NCBI RefSeq assembly: GCF_036370855.1
Contig: NC_088117.1
Span: 1,178,001 to 1,242,000, forward strand
From: Dromaius novaehollandiae
Taxonomy: Eukaryota > Chordata > Aves > Casuariiformes > Dromaiidae
Length of the DNA: 64,000 bases
Direction of reading: 5' to 3'
Each line of letters starts with the position of its first letter. Position 1 is the first letter of the stretch. Made by a program: the position numbers and the translations under genes. Below, piece after piece: positions 43,520-56,152 of this stretch. The notes beneath the pieces were generated by a model. That model was not told where the DNA came from and searched no databases. It saw only the letters and a list, made by a program, of their open reading frames with translations.

Positions 43520-46500
43520 AGTTCAATAACATCTGGACTTGTACATCCTACTACCTTAGTCTACAGCTCATGCTGTACCAGGTGGGACTTGCCTCCTGTT
43601 CCTCCCCTCATACCCTGATGGCTTCAGTCCTCTTAATATCCCCATGTCATGCAGTGCCATGATTCTTTCTGTCCTTTGGAAGCCAGAAAATGCCCCAGAA
43701 GGACACTGTGGTTGACTAATGTGCCACAGACCAGCTTCCCTGTCAATTGAGATAAAAGTGGAAGTCCAAGCGCAGTTTCAGAAAGTGATGGACACTTTCT
43801 GGAGCTTCTCTAGTCCCTGCAGAGAGAGCAGAAAGGCCCTTAGGTCTCCTCTAGTCAATGGATAATTGCTCAGCTTTTACTACACCAAGCAGTTCTTAGA
43901 GGGTGAAGAAGAGGAAGAGGAAAAACTCCAGACTCTGTAGGCCTTTGCCAAAGCTCTCCAAAGTGCCCAGGTCAGGTACAACCTCAGTCAGTTTTTCCAT
44001 CACAAGAATGCTTCGTATTAGACTTTCTCTTTCTTTTCAGCCTGTCAGAATTGCTGGACTGGGGACATTTGCTGTTGTTAGAGAGCGAGTACAGAACAGA
44101 AAGAATGACCTGGTGGTTGTTGAGAGACCAGTGTTTCGTCTTTCGAGGGCTATTGCAAAGGCTTATGATCTCCCGTATGACAACAAAGATATTCCTGGTA
44201 AGAAGAAAAACCCCTTTGCTCACTCTTGCAGCTGTGTCTGGAGCGATCCTCTCCTTTCAAAGCACCCCACCTTCTCTCTGCTGTGACCATCAGCCTGGTG
44301 TCCCCTGGGGAGAGGACACTGACACAAACAGTGGAGACATTTGCAGATAAACTTGGGGGGGTGGGGAGGGGAGAGGGGAGAGGAATTCTAAGGGCTGTTG
44401 TGAAGTCCTGCTGTTTTCCTTCTTCATTCCAGCCATTTGACATGGCATGGCTAATCTTCTTCAAACCCAGAGTATATGGCCTGAGAGAAGAGATGCAATG
44501 GGCAAGCATCCTCCCCCTTGCCATGGGGACTGTCTCCATCCTCCCTGCTAGTCGTGCTGTCCTGTGTACTGTTCGTACCACAGGGCTGAGAGGCTTTCTT
44601 CCTATTTCTGTGTTGAAGAAATCATTGCTGTCCCCTTGGCATCTCAATTGTAAGAGAGCTTTGAACTTCCTCCAGGAAGGGATTACAGCACTTACTTTCA
44701 GGGAAATTACCAGAGGTACCAACCAACCTATACTCTGTATCACCTCTAGTCCTAGCAGATGCTGACTCTTCAGTTTATTCTGTTTAGCATTTCAGTAACG
44801 CTTTCTTCCTCTTGCACTATTTTCCAGATCATAACCACATTGAGCAACTGCAGTATGCTCGGATTGCCTCAGACATCTCCGTTTCTCAGAGGACAGTGGA
44901 GGGTTGCATAGAAAAGACCATGCGTCTTTTCTCTCTCTGCATAGAGAATGGCAAGAATGTTGCCTTTGTTTTAAATGATGTCGGCATGCTTGTTATCCAG
45001 GGAAAAGATGTGAAAATAAGATTTTATAAAGACTTTCTGAAAAGGCTGAATGGGACTGAAAAGATGCTAGAAGCTCTTCTTGGAGTAAGATTTCCATTTT
45101 TCTAGTACTACTTGGAGTTCTTTTGCACTTCTCTTAAAGGACAAGGGAACTCATAGCTCCTCTTTCCAAAAGAGGTCTAGCTTCTGGGGCTAGACATGGA
45201 CTATAGCTCTCTGTAAAGGCCTTCTCTCACATTCAGAGGTCTTGGCAGCAGCAGGATGTAAGAAAAGCTGTACTGGGTCCAATCAAAGACCCCGTGAGCC
45301 CACTCCCATCCCCAAGAAAAAGCCTAAGGGAAAGAGCCTAAGAAAAAGCTCTTTGGGCACCAGCAGAAAAGCTGGTGGGCTTTTCAAAAGCAGAAAAGCT
45401 ATTTGGGCTGGTGCCACTCTGAGTTAACAGCATCAGGTGACCTTGCTGCTTATTAATGAGTTTCTGCTTTGGCCATGTTTGGGATTCTGAGGTAGTGAGT
45501 TTGGCAATTTCACCATCTGCTACACACAAACATTTCTGAGCCCCTGTTAGAAAATGCATGCCTAATCATTTCATGGGACAGCCCTGAGTTCTTGTGTCAG
45601 GAGAACTCATCATGCCCCCCTCACCTTCTCCCTGTCCAGCACGTCTTTCACAGCTGCTTCTTGCCTTGGGCGAGACCCAGAGGCACCGGCAGACATGAGC
45701 TCCTCATTCCCTCTGAGGGAGGAATGATTTACCCCAAGACGTGCAGCCAGGCTGCAGCACAGCCCTGGTTCCCAGCTCTGTCTCTCCCACCTGGCTCACT
45801 CTCTGGGGTCTTGTCAGCATGTTTTCTGGGCCTTTGCTCCAGTAGGTCCCCATCCAAGATCCGGACCCCCTCAGATATTTGGCACTCCCAGGTCTTAACA
45901 ACTGTGCAAAGGAAAAGGAAGGACTATGCCTCTCTGTAACTCCAAGCTGCAGATGCAGTCATTTGCATCCTAGGAGAGACTTGGGGTTAAGCCCATATCT
46001 GAGTCCTTTGTTCTCCATTCAGGAACAGTCACAACAAGCCAAAAGACAAAAGCCAACACCCAGAAACCCCAGCTAATCAAATCTGCTTGCCTTCTTGGAC
46101 TTCTCCATTAGAAAAGAATGGGCCTCCTGACTGAATCTCATGATTCTTGCCCTCAGAAAAAAGCCTGGTGATGCTACTACCCATTCCAAATTATCTATTT
46201 AACAGCTTCTCTTTGCTATTACTGTTATTATTGTTAATGAAGGAGCACTTGGTGACAGGGCTTCAGAGGGACAGGAGCAGGAGAGTGGCTTGCTGCCTCT
46301 GTGAGCAAGAAGACAATTTCCTTGGCATCATCTCACATGTCTCTGTCTCTATTGCAGATGCCAGAGATGAGGGATTCAGTCCTGTCAGGCACTGAGACTG
46401 TGGCTTCCCAGATCCGCTCTGGCAGTGTCATTGTCTTCCCACAGTGAGTATGTTGGGTTCAGCAGCCCCTGGCTGACCAAGCCAGGACCTTCTCAGCTTG

Positions 46501-49500
46501 CGTCTGGTTGTGCTGTCTTGCCAGGGCTTGTGAAGTCCTCTCCGGAAGTTATTCAGAACTAATCAGCAGTGGACCTCTATGATGCATCACACAGTTTCTG
46601 GATATAGTCTAGAGTAATGCTGCATATTCTGCTCTCTTACCAGAAATTTTACATTAGCTCCCTAATATCTTTGTGACCAGATTATTAACACAAGGTGCAA
46701 AGCAAATATGGAGCTCTTATTCAAACTGGAGTCTTCTGGTTTCCAGGTATGAACTCCAGATTGTGCAGCCTGCCATCAAAGGACCCGCAGAGCTCACCGA
46801 AGAACAGGAGGAGGAGAAGGATGATAATGGCAACAAAAAAGGTAGTGGAAGGGTTGACACCTGGGTGGTGTTTGGACATTCTCCTCACTAATGGGACATT
46901 ATAGCCAAGGCTACAATGCAAGGCATAGGCAACTTCATTTCATTTTGAAAGTTGGGAATTCCAGTCCTGCTTTCTTAATTGTTCACAAACATACAAGTAT
47001 CTTTGGGCTGAACACACCAAAAGAGTGAACTTGCACACACGAGATCTGTAGAGAGATCCCAAAGTCTGTGCCCTTCATGGGAATTTCTCCCTCCTTCCCC
47101 GCAAGGCTCCATTTAGTCACCAGCATTTCTCAGCAAGGCCTCCCCCTGCTTTTCACGATATAGACAAGAGAAGCCAGTAGCACCAGAATTCCCCAGGGAA
47201 TAACATTACCCTTTAGAAATTAAGAGTTGGACAACATCCAGTGTCAGGAAAGGCCTAAAACCTCATGGGAAACATGGCTCCAGGGGGATGGCTTGGTGCA
47301 GTTTCATCACATGTATGCACACCTACCCATCATTCCTGTTAGAATGGGCACAAAGATGCTGTTTGAAGAGTTCTCTGCTTTCTTGCTTGCAGGGGCTCTT
47401 CCTGACAATCGCCTTCTCTCCAGAGAGAGGCATGCTCCACCCAAAAAGACTTCTATCCATAAGGAGGAAGACAAGATGCACAAAACCAGGGGAAAAGGGC
47501 TTCCTGACAGGTCAGACTTGGGGGAAAATGGATGTGGGGGACCCTGTGCTCTTATTCTTTTTAGGAATAAGAAGTTTCCTTCAGACACAATGTCTGGGCT
47601 AACTCTGGCAGGCTATTACCATGTGGTACAGATGCTAAAGTTTCCTTGTTGGGTAATCAGAGCATTAATGCAACTGCCAGGAGGGATCTGTGGTATTAGA
47701 GCCTTGAAATAACAGACAGGAGCCTCCATTCCCATGACTCTGGCCTTCTTCTTGATCTACCAAGAGAAGGCCTAAACCTGGGCATCCTGAGCTTTCCTAG
47801 GGAGTGTTGTGCCACACCTGATGTTGCAGCTTGGGGTTATCTCTTTCTCTGTATTTGAAAGTACTTGGTCGAATGCAACCAATCTTCCTGCAGAGCTAGC
47901 TGCCTTCTGCTGCAGGGGCACACCTTGGGAGACCAAACTGGAAAACAAACTCGTCCTCTACTCATACAGATGCCTTCTATTCTACCTTTTTAGTCCACCA
48001 CCACCAATCCAGTGGAGCTCAGTGAAGAAAGTGGAAGCCAAAAAGAAAGAAATCCCTCATGCTGGACCAAAACTTGTAAACTTTATTGCTGAAGCTATTA
48101 AGACAAAAGAGCAGGTATATAATAGGGAGTGATGCAATGTTTGCGTAGTAGTTTATTGTAGAAAAGCACGGTTGTACAGCCATTGACTCTGAAAAGATGT
48201 CGCAGTGTGTGCTCATTTGTACATTAAGTGACTTCTCCTGGAGTCTACTTTAAAAGATGGGGGTTACTGTATGTTTAGAATCTGCTCTTCACTTCTGTTG
48301 TCTCATGAAACACATTAGAACACCTTCCTTGCCACTATTCATAATGGAGTTCAAAATCAAAATGCCAGGCTTTTCTGGGATAGGAAATAGGAGTTTTTTA
48401 GATCATTGGTTAGTTCACACCTTGGTTGAGCCCACGATAATTCAGGAGCAAAACACAGCTGACAAAAAGGGGCAGAAAAGAGAGTGAGAAATCAATAATA
48501 ATAATGAATATAAAAACAAAAGCAGATGAGACTGACATTGCTGCTGTTACATTTCTGTGGCCCTCCAGAGAAGAATCCTCCAGGTTAAGAAACGACACCA
48601 AAGAGGTCTCTGTGAACTTCAAGCTGTAGAAAGACAGGAGAAGAAAGAATGGCAGAAGAAAGAGAAAGACAGAAGGAAAGAAAAGGAAAAACTGGCACCA
48701 CCAATCCCTGGGAGAGGAAAGGATAAGCTACAGAGGGCCACGGTACTGGCAGCATTTTAAACTAGACAGGAAGAAAACATCTCTCTCCTACAGAGGAGCT
48801 TGAGATTTCAGGCTATTTCAAGTATTCCTGGAACTGTTACTGCAAAATGGCAGGAGTCTCATGAGAAAGGGTCAATTGGGCGATGCAGTGAAACCCTGGT
48901 CAGACTCCAGCATCCAACTCCTGGGGCAGGCGGAGGTCCTTCTTCTGGTTCCCCCTCTACTGCCACAGTATCCTGGCCAGAATTCACCCCTGGGATCTGT
49001 ACGCTGGCAAACAGCCCTGTGTCTTTGCAGCATGCTTGTCTGAGATTCTCCCTTCCTTTGCAGAAACCCACTGTTTCTTGGGGCACCACGCAAATCCCTT
49101 CTGCCAGCATGAGGAGGAAGGTGACCAGCCCAGATCTCATAGAGAGAATGATGGGGAACTGGAAAGAGGATGGCGAATCATCCTCAGAGAAGGAGGGTGA
49201 CAACTCACTGGAGATACCCCCAAAAAGGTAAGCATGGAGCAAGTCGTGCCAAGGCCTGGGGCAGCTGAGTAGCACTGACCCATCTGCAGGGTCAAGGATC
49301 CAAATCCCTGATCCGTGGCTCTCCTCTGAGCTGTCAAGCCATGGGGAGACCTGGGGTCAGGAGCCCCCAACTCCAGGTGCCTTTCTGCAGCCCAAAGCAA
49401 ATGCCTAAACCTCATGCTGTGGGCACCAGTGAGACTCTGTGTGCAGGGCCTGGGGAAGGTGAGAGGCAGGAAGGTTTCAGCCAGAGCGTGAGTGAGGGTT

Positions 49501-52421
49501 TCTTCCTGTTGTTCTAGGCCAATTTCCCCAGGGACAAGCCAGGCCCTGCTCGAGATAGTGCCATGCATCCTGGGACAGGTTGACCGAAGTCGGAGGGGAC
49601 ACAGGCATGAAGAGAGGCATTGGGAAGATAAGCTGCAGTGGTAAATATATCCAGATATGGGTGGTGTTTCCCCTCAGGCAACACCCTTGCTTCCACCCCC
49701 AGCAGCAGCAGGGGAAAGAAGGGCTGTTCCCAACACACACTTCCCCAGTAGAGCCACCTTCTGCTGCAGAGCGGGGTGCCCAGCCTGGGAGCAAAGGATG
49801 GCAATCTTCCCTGTGCTCCCACTAACTCCTCTTGCTGTGTGTCTGCAGTGAGCTGGCTGTTTTGAAGTGGAGAATGTGCAGGAAAAAGAAAAGCCAAGGC
49901 AATGACACTCCTGTGGCTGGACCCCAACCTGCACAAACTATTTGTGACAGTCCTGAGAGAGCAGGACAGGTACATGATAGACAGTGATGTAATTCTTGTC
50001 TCATAATTCACTGTAGAAAAGCACAGTTATATGGCTACAGAGTCTGAAATAGCTAATCTGTACTCATTTGAACATTAAGTGATTTCTTCTGGAGCTTCCT
50101 TTAAACCACGTATCTTCAGTTGTTTGTCTTTTTGGAGTGTGTTCTTTGCTCCCGTCATCTTATGCAACATATCAGACCATCTTCCTTGGCACCATTCTTC
50201 ATGGAGATAAAAAGGCACTGTTCATAATGCAAATAAAAATGCCAGGCTTTTCTAGGGTAGGAAATAATTTCTATTCAGATCATTGTTCAGTTTGTGCTTT
50301 GGTTGTGCCTGTTATAACTGAGGAGCAGACATGGCTGATAGAAAGGCTAAAGACAAGGGGCAGAAGAGAGGGTGAGAACTAAAAAAATCCCACAAAGCAC
50401 AGATGAGACTCCCACTGCTACTGTTGCATTTCTGTGACCCTTCAGGAATTCTACTCTCTGCCTGTGAGGAAAGATCAAAGTAAACACTGGGAAGCCTTAC
50501 GTAAGAAGTACCTGAAGACAGCAAGGACAAGGTCGCCTTCATCAACAGCAAGAAGGGAAAGGGAACATCTGTGGAAGGCCCAGGTACCAGAAACCTTGTG
50601 AAACACTCAGTAAAATAGCATTTCTCTCCTCCAGAAGAGCTGAGCTTTGAAGGTCTCCAAGTCAGCATGGCATCATTGCTGCAAAATTGCAGGGCAGGTG
50701 ACTCCTATCTGTCATGCTTGCCTGCTTATTACTGTAAGGGAGATGTAGTTAGAAAAAGCCAAAGGGCAAAGCCAGCAATCTGCCATGGTGAGCACATACA
50801 CTGATCATCCCTCCCCCGAACTCAGACAAGCTCTGTTTCAGGTATCTGCACTTGCATTTGGACACATCTGTTCACAGTCCAATGACCTGAGCCATACCTA
50901 GGCTACCTATAAGGCAGCTAGTTCTTTTATTTAGTCTTCACTGCATTGGAATGATCAGGAACATTATTCGTAATAGGAAGGCACATTTTCTGGAAGTTTA
51001 GTTTTTAACCGAAGCACTAGGATTTCCTTCCAAGCATGCTGACATTAAAAAAAGTTCTGCTTGTCTCAATGCACAAGGGATGAAGTCTTTAACTTCACTG
51101 GACAAAAAGATTTGAGAATGAGTGTTGTAAACATGCCTTTGCAGCACTACAGGCCTTCAGTGCTGATCAGTGGTATGGCCTCTGCCCACACTTCCATCTA
51201 AACTGCATGCTACTTTTTGCCCCTGCATAGTGGTAGAAACTGTATCTGTTGAGATATTATGGCTAGGTGCTGGATGAAATGGAAAGTGAAAAAGAGTTCT
51301 GCAAAACTGTGAGGGCTTTTGATTAGAAATTCCTTTAAAAAACACAAAACCACCACCAACAAAAAACAAAATCCCAACTCCTGGGGCAGGCGGAGGTCCT
51401 TCTTCTGGTTCCCCCTCTACTGCCACAGCATCCTGGCCAGAATTCACCCCTGGGATCTGTACGCTGGCAAACAGCCCTGTGTCTTTGCAGCATGCTTGTC
51501 TGAGATTCTCCCTTCCTTTGCAGAAACCCACTGTTTCTTGGGGCACCACGCAAATCCCTTCTGCCAGCATGAGGAGGAAGGTGACCAGCCCAGATCTCAT
51601 AGAGGGGATGATGGGGAACTGGAAAGAGGATGGCGAATCATCCTCAGAGAAGGAGGGTGACAACTCACTGGAGATACCCCCAGAAAGGTAAGTATGGAGC
51701 AAGTCGTGCCAAGGCCTGGGGCAGCTGAGTAGCACTGACCCATCTGCAGGGTCAAGGATCCAAATCCCTGATCCGTGGCTCTCCTCTGAGCTGTCAAGCC
51801 ATGGGGAGACCTGGGGTCAGGAGCCCCCAACTCCAGGTGCCTTTCTGCAGCCCAAAGCAAATGCCTAAACCTCATCCTGCGTTGAAGAGTGCTGTGGGCA
51901 CCAGTGAGACTCTGTGTGCAGGGCCTGGGGAAGGTGAGAGGCAGGAAGGTTTCAACCAGAGCATGAGAGAGGGTTTCTCCCTGCTTTTGCAGGCACATTT
52001 CTCCTAGGAAAACGCAGGCATTGCTCGCAGCAGTGACATCTCTGGTGGAGAAGGTCACGCAGGGACAGACAAGAGAGATCAGTAGACAGAGGGATCATGA
52101 AGAGGAGGCTCAAGTGAGTAAAGAGCTATCTGCTGCAATGGGGTGTCCCTCTCTCCTTCCACTTCCAGCAGCACCTAGAGGGACTTCTCCTGGCACCTCC
52201 CGTGGGAGGGACAGCAGCACACTTCTGAGCCTGTGGCCTTGGTCAGACAGTCCTTAACTGAAGGGGAAGTTGCTGATGACTCAGAATAAGATTTCCGCTT
52301 TGGACATAGGTGGCTGAAGACATAAGGATTTGTCCAACGTTCGGCTCTCCATTTTCAGACTGGCAAGCCTGTCCTACCCTCTCAGAGTACAGACACCAAG
52401 ACCCTTTGCCCTGGGGGTTGA
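43520..52421 (+). CDS. CCDC81-like: CCDC81-like protein, right copy (multi-exon)
   Basis: CCDC81-family proteins have paired HU-type domains related to bacterial HU/IHF and coiled coils; the human protein is linked to centrosome/cilia. Exons: 43,520-43,581 (FNNIW start of the first domain); 44,041-44,197 (PVRIAGLGTFAV core); 44,828-45,084 (second HU-type domain, VEGCIEKTMRLFSL and FYKDFLKRLNG); 46,358-46,443; 46,747-46,841; 47,393-47,510; 47,994-48,114; 48,569-48,742 (Lys/Glu coiled coil); 49,064-49,227; 49,518-49,578; 49,849-49,969; 50,446-50,583; 51,524-51,687; 51,993-52,113; terminal exon 52,359-52,421. Phases agree from 46,358 to 49,578 and from 51,993 to the stop. The exons from 47,994 onward form two tandem sets. 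The phase at 49,578 does not fit 49,849, so the two sets may not be spliced in series. First exon and any exon between 45,084 and 46,358 are not identified. Confidence 0.7.
48914..49472 (+). repeat. Tandem exon unit, copy 1 (right arm)
   Basis: Matches 51,374-51,932 at an offset of 2,460, with several substitutions and a 15-base insertion in copy 2 near 51,885. Less uniform than the equivalent pair in the left arm. Confidence 0.85.
51374..51932 (+). repeat. Tandem exon unit, copy 2 (right arm)
   Basis: Partner of 48,914-49,472. The insertion around 51,885 (cctgcgttgaagagt region) is intronic. Confidence 0.85.
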
Positions 52422-52728
52422 TACCTATTCACTCCATCGCAGGTACTGCCTGACTCAGTTCCCACTTGACTCAGCCCCCGACTGATTAGTTGCACTGGGG
52501 ACTTCTCACAGGCTTGGGCAGGAGTGCCTGTGCCGTATCACAGAGACCACTGAAATGCTGCTCAAAGCGGCTCCATTAATACCTGGCCTGCATTAGGCCT
52601 GCTGTATTTCCTTGCTTTCTTTCTGTACCTAAAACTGAACTTCTTTTCACTTCTCAGGGCTAGAGAGCCAGTCCAGCACAATGTGAACCAGCAACTGCCA
52701 GCTGTGCTGCCAAAGCGTTCTTGTGTTG

Positions 52729-52734
52729 AATAAA
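52729..52734 (+). terminator. Poly(A) signal of right CCDC81-like gene
   Basis: AATAAA in tgttgaataaaacc, about 310 bases after the predicted stop. Confidence 0.6.
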
Positions 52735-52749
52735 ACCAAATCTCCAAAT

Positions 52750-54100
52750 TGTTGTGCATCTGTCCTTGGCAAGGTGTGCATTGCTCTGCACTGAGCAATA
52801 TGCGAGCTTTGCAGGGTCAGGAAAAGGACAGCTCAGAGACAGGGAATGTGTTTCAGTCCCTGCTCTGGGGGCAGTTTAAAGGGTCATTACATAATTCTTC
52901 TGCTGGAGCCACATTCTTCGTGGTTAAGGAAAATCCCTCTCTTTCCTGCTCCTTTGCCCCAGAGAGGGGAGGAGTCGAGAGCTGCAACTGCAGTAGTGCA
53001 GGAAGGACTGTGAGGCTGGCATGAAGAGTGTGTGCGCGGAGGTTTCTTCTCCCCATACCTTCCTCAGCAACTGAGCTCAAGGCGGAGCGGTGTCACTCGA
53101 GCTTGTGCAGGATGGGGCTTTCAGACCCAATGAAAAGGGTCTCTCCTCATGGCCTGTTCTGTGCCCCAGGAGAGAGCTAGAAGAAACATGAGCTTCTAAT
53201 GGGAGTCAAGGCAATACAGATTGCCCTGCTCGGGGGCTAAAGTCCAGCTTCAGGAAGATAACCCAGGCTTGGAAAGGCTCTGGCCTCAAATAGCATGTCT
53301 TGTTTGACTGCAGCATCTACTTTGTCCCTAACATGACAGTCCTCGTGTAGCATCACATGGCAAAGTGTGGACATAGCTTTCCACAGCCTTATGGGTTCCC
53401 TTTTCTGGACAGCCAGCTGTGGAGCCTCCTCTGCTTGCCTCAATGCCTCTCTGCCTTGGGAGCGAAACAGAGGAACTGAGGGTGCCTCAGACTAACACCA
53501 TGGAGTGCTGAGGAACACAAACATACCACTACCATAGGGAAGCTGCTTAACTAAATCAGCAGGTGTGTTACTGACACCACTGATCTGCAACTTCTCTGTG
53601 TTTGAAAGATGACGGAGCATCACTGGTATTCATCCTAGAAAGAGGTAAACTTAAGATTCATGCAAGGCCAATAAACCTGCTGTTTTCATTCATCACCTGC
53701 CCAGCGTGCCGGGAGATGGTCTAGACAGTCAGAACAACAATCTAGAGGTAGAGATGGACATTACCAAACCGGATATACCTTTCACCATCAAATCATGCAG
53801 TGAAAGATCAGCTAACTTGTCAGCACTAACATCAGGAGCAATATGGATTTCCAGGTGGCAAGTGAGCTTAGTAGAACTCCCAAGGGGTAGGAGTGCACTA
53901 CAGGCAGACTTGAGCGGCTGATTTCTGAGCAACAACCAGAAAAGTCCTGTCACACTCCATCTCTCAGCCATGCAGAACTGAAGACAGAGAGGTAAGCAGG
54001 GTCCTCACATGTTTCTCCCCATGCTTTGATGTAAGCATCAACATTTAATAGGCTTAAAAGTTCACCTGGTAACAGTACCCGTGTGGCCGTGTGCACATTC
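52750..54100. other. Downstream of right CCDC81-like gene, anonymous
   Basis: Mirror of 6,560-7,880. Contains the minus-strand frame 53,237-53,443. A 1-base indel relative to the left arm lies near the mirror of 7.7 kb. No supported gene. Confidence 0.3.
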
Positions 54101-54102
54101 TT

Positions 54103-54308
54103 GCTACAGATGAAATGGTAGGCAATGATGGAGAATACATAGGAACAGAAGAAAATGATGGGAAAAGAATGATAGGGAATATACTGGGAATAGGCAGGAA
54201 TGATGGAGAAATCAGAGAGTAGAAATTATGGGGAAAAGAAGGCAATGATAGGGAACAGATGGCATAATAGGGAATGGCAGTGAATAGATGGGGAACAGAG
54301 ACAGAAGT
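54103..54308 (-). repeat. Pyrimidine-rich degenerate repeat (right arm copy)
   Basis: Reverse complement of 6,315-6,520, appearing purine-rich in the given strand. Confidence 0.75.
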
Positions 54309-55017
54309 GCATCTGCTTAAAGCAAAGATAGACTTTATTTTGCTATTCCATGCCCCCCACCAACAGGCTGTTCAACATCTATAAACAATAAATAGATGTG
54401 CTCTCAAAGTGTTTAATGACCCTCAGTCTTACTTAAAACATAAAAAACTATGGCACAAAAGAGCAGGCTGAAAGAAAGACAATTCTAAATCCACTACTCT
54501 GTCTTTCTGGTTCTCACTCTACAGAGATGGCACATGTTTGTTCATTTTCTTCTCTAGATTATTAAGCCCCAACAAAAAACCCTTTAAAGAAATAAGAATT
54601 TTAAAATCAAAATACCAAGAATCACCATCCTGAAGCAACTGCTCCTTCCCTACCCACTCCTGTTCCCTATAACTTCCCTTCAAAGCAACAAATCCAAAGC
54701 AAGCGAGAATCCCTTGATACGGCACATGGCACTCAATAAGAGATTTCTGTGGGGCAGGAACTGTTTATCATGGAAAGTTCTCAAGTAGGTTAATAGCAAA
54801 CTCTCTGCACGAGAAGGCAATGACAAGGACATTATTTCTGAATCTTTCTGTATGAATCTGTTTGAATCTTTTCTATAGCAAAATATTGACCTGAGTAACT
54901 TTTTTCTAACTCCAAATCTCCGTTCCCCACCCTCCCCCCAAGAAGAGCTTTAACGCTCCTCTCTGTTTTGCTTTTGCATGCAAGGTTTCTGTGGAGCTGG
55001 TTGTGGTAATCATATAA

Positions 55018-56152
55018 CCACAGAATCACAGAATTGTTGAGGTTGGAAGGACCCTCTAGGAGTCTGTAGTCCATCCCCCTGACTCAAAGCAGGGTCAGCG
55101 AGAGCTCAGGACCTTGTCCAGTTGGGCTTTGAATATCTCCAGGAATGGAGACTCCATGGCCTCTCTGGGCAACCTCTTCCCATGTTTGATCACCCTCACA
55201 GGAAAAAAAGATTTTTATTATGTTCAAGTGGAATTTCCTGTCTTTCAATTCCTGCCCATTGCTTCTTGTCCTGCCACTGGGTGCCACGGAGAAGAGTGAG
55301 GCTCCAGCTTGTTTACTCCCTCCCATCAGGTATTTATACACATTGATAAGATCCCCCTGGGCCTTCTCAGAGCTAAACAATCCCAGATCTCTCAGCCTCT
55401 CCTTGCACGAGAGATGCTCCAGTTCCTTAATCCTCTTTGTGGTCCTTCGCTGGGCTTGCTCCAGTAGCTCCATGTCTGTCTTGTACTGTGGAGCCCAGAA
55501 CTGGACACAGCACTTCAGATGTGGTCTGACCTGTGCTGAATAGAGGGGAAGGATCACCTCCATTGACCTGCTGGCAACGCTCTTTCTAATGCTGCCCACG
55601 ATGCTGTTGGCCTGCTTTGCTGCAAAGGCACATTGCTGGTCATGTTCAGCTTGTTGTCCACCAGGACCCTCAAGTCATTTTCTGCAAAGTTGCTCTTCAG
55701 CAGGTTGGCCCCCAGCATGTACTGGACTTCTGGACTCCTCTTCTCTCCAGGGCTGCATCCCATGGGTTTCTTCCAAGCAGGGCCCTGAACAGGCCAGAGT
55801 CTGCACTCCTGAAGCCTAGGGTTGTGATTCTGCTTTTTGCCTTGCTCCTTCCTTGCAGGATCCTGAACTCCATCATCCTGTGGTTGCTGTTGCCAAGGCT
55901 GCCCACAGCTTCCACATCTCTGACCAGTCCTGCCTTGCTTGTAAGTACAAGGTCTAGCAGACTGCCTCTCCTCGCTGGCTCCTCAATCACCTGAGTCAGG
56001 AAGTTGTCACTGATGCACTCCAGGAACCTCTTGGCTTGTGCCCTGCTGTGTTGTCCCTGCGGCAGATATCAGGGTAGTTAAAGTCCCCCATGAGGACCAG
56101 GGCCGGTGAACATGAGGCTTCTTCCAGTTTTCTGAAGAAGGCTTCATCTGCT
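55018..56152 (-). mobile_element. CR1 LINE fragment 2, internally deleted (right arm)
   Basis: Mirror of 4,467-5,605. It lacks the 4-base caag present in the left copy near 4,580 and has a few substitutions. Confidence 0.85.
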
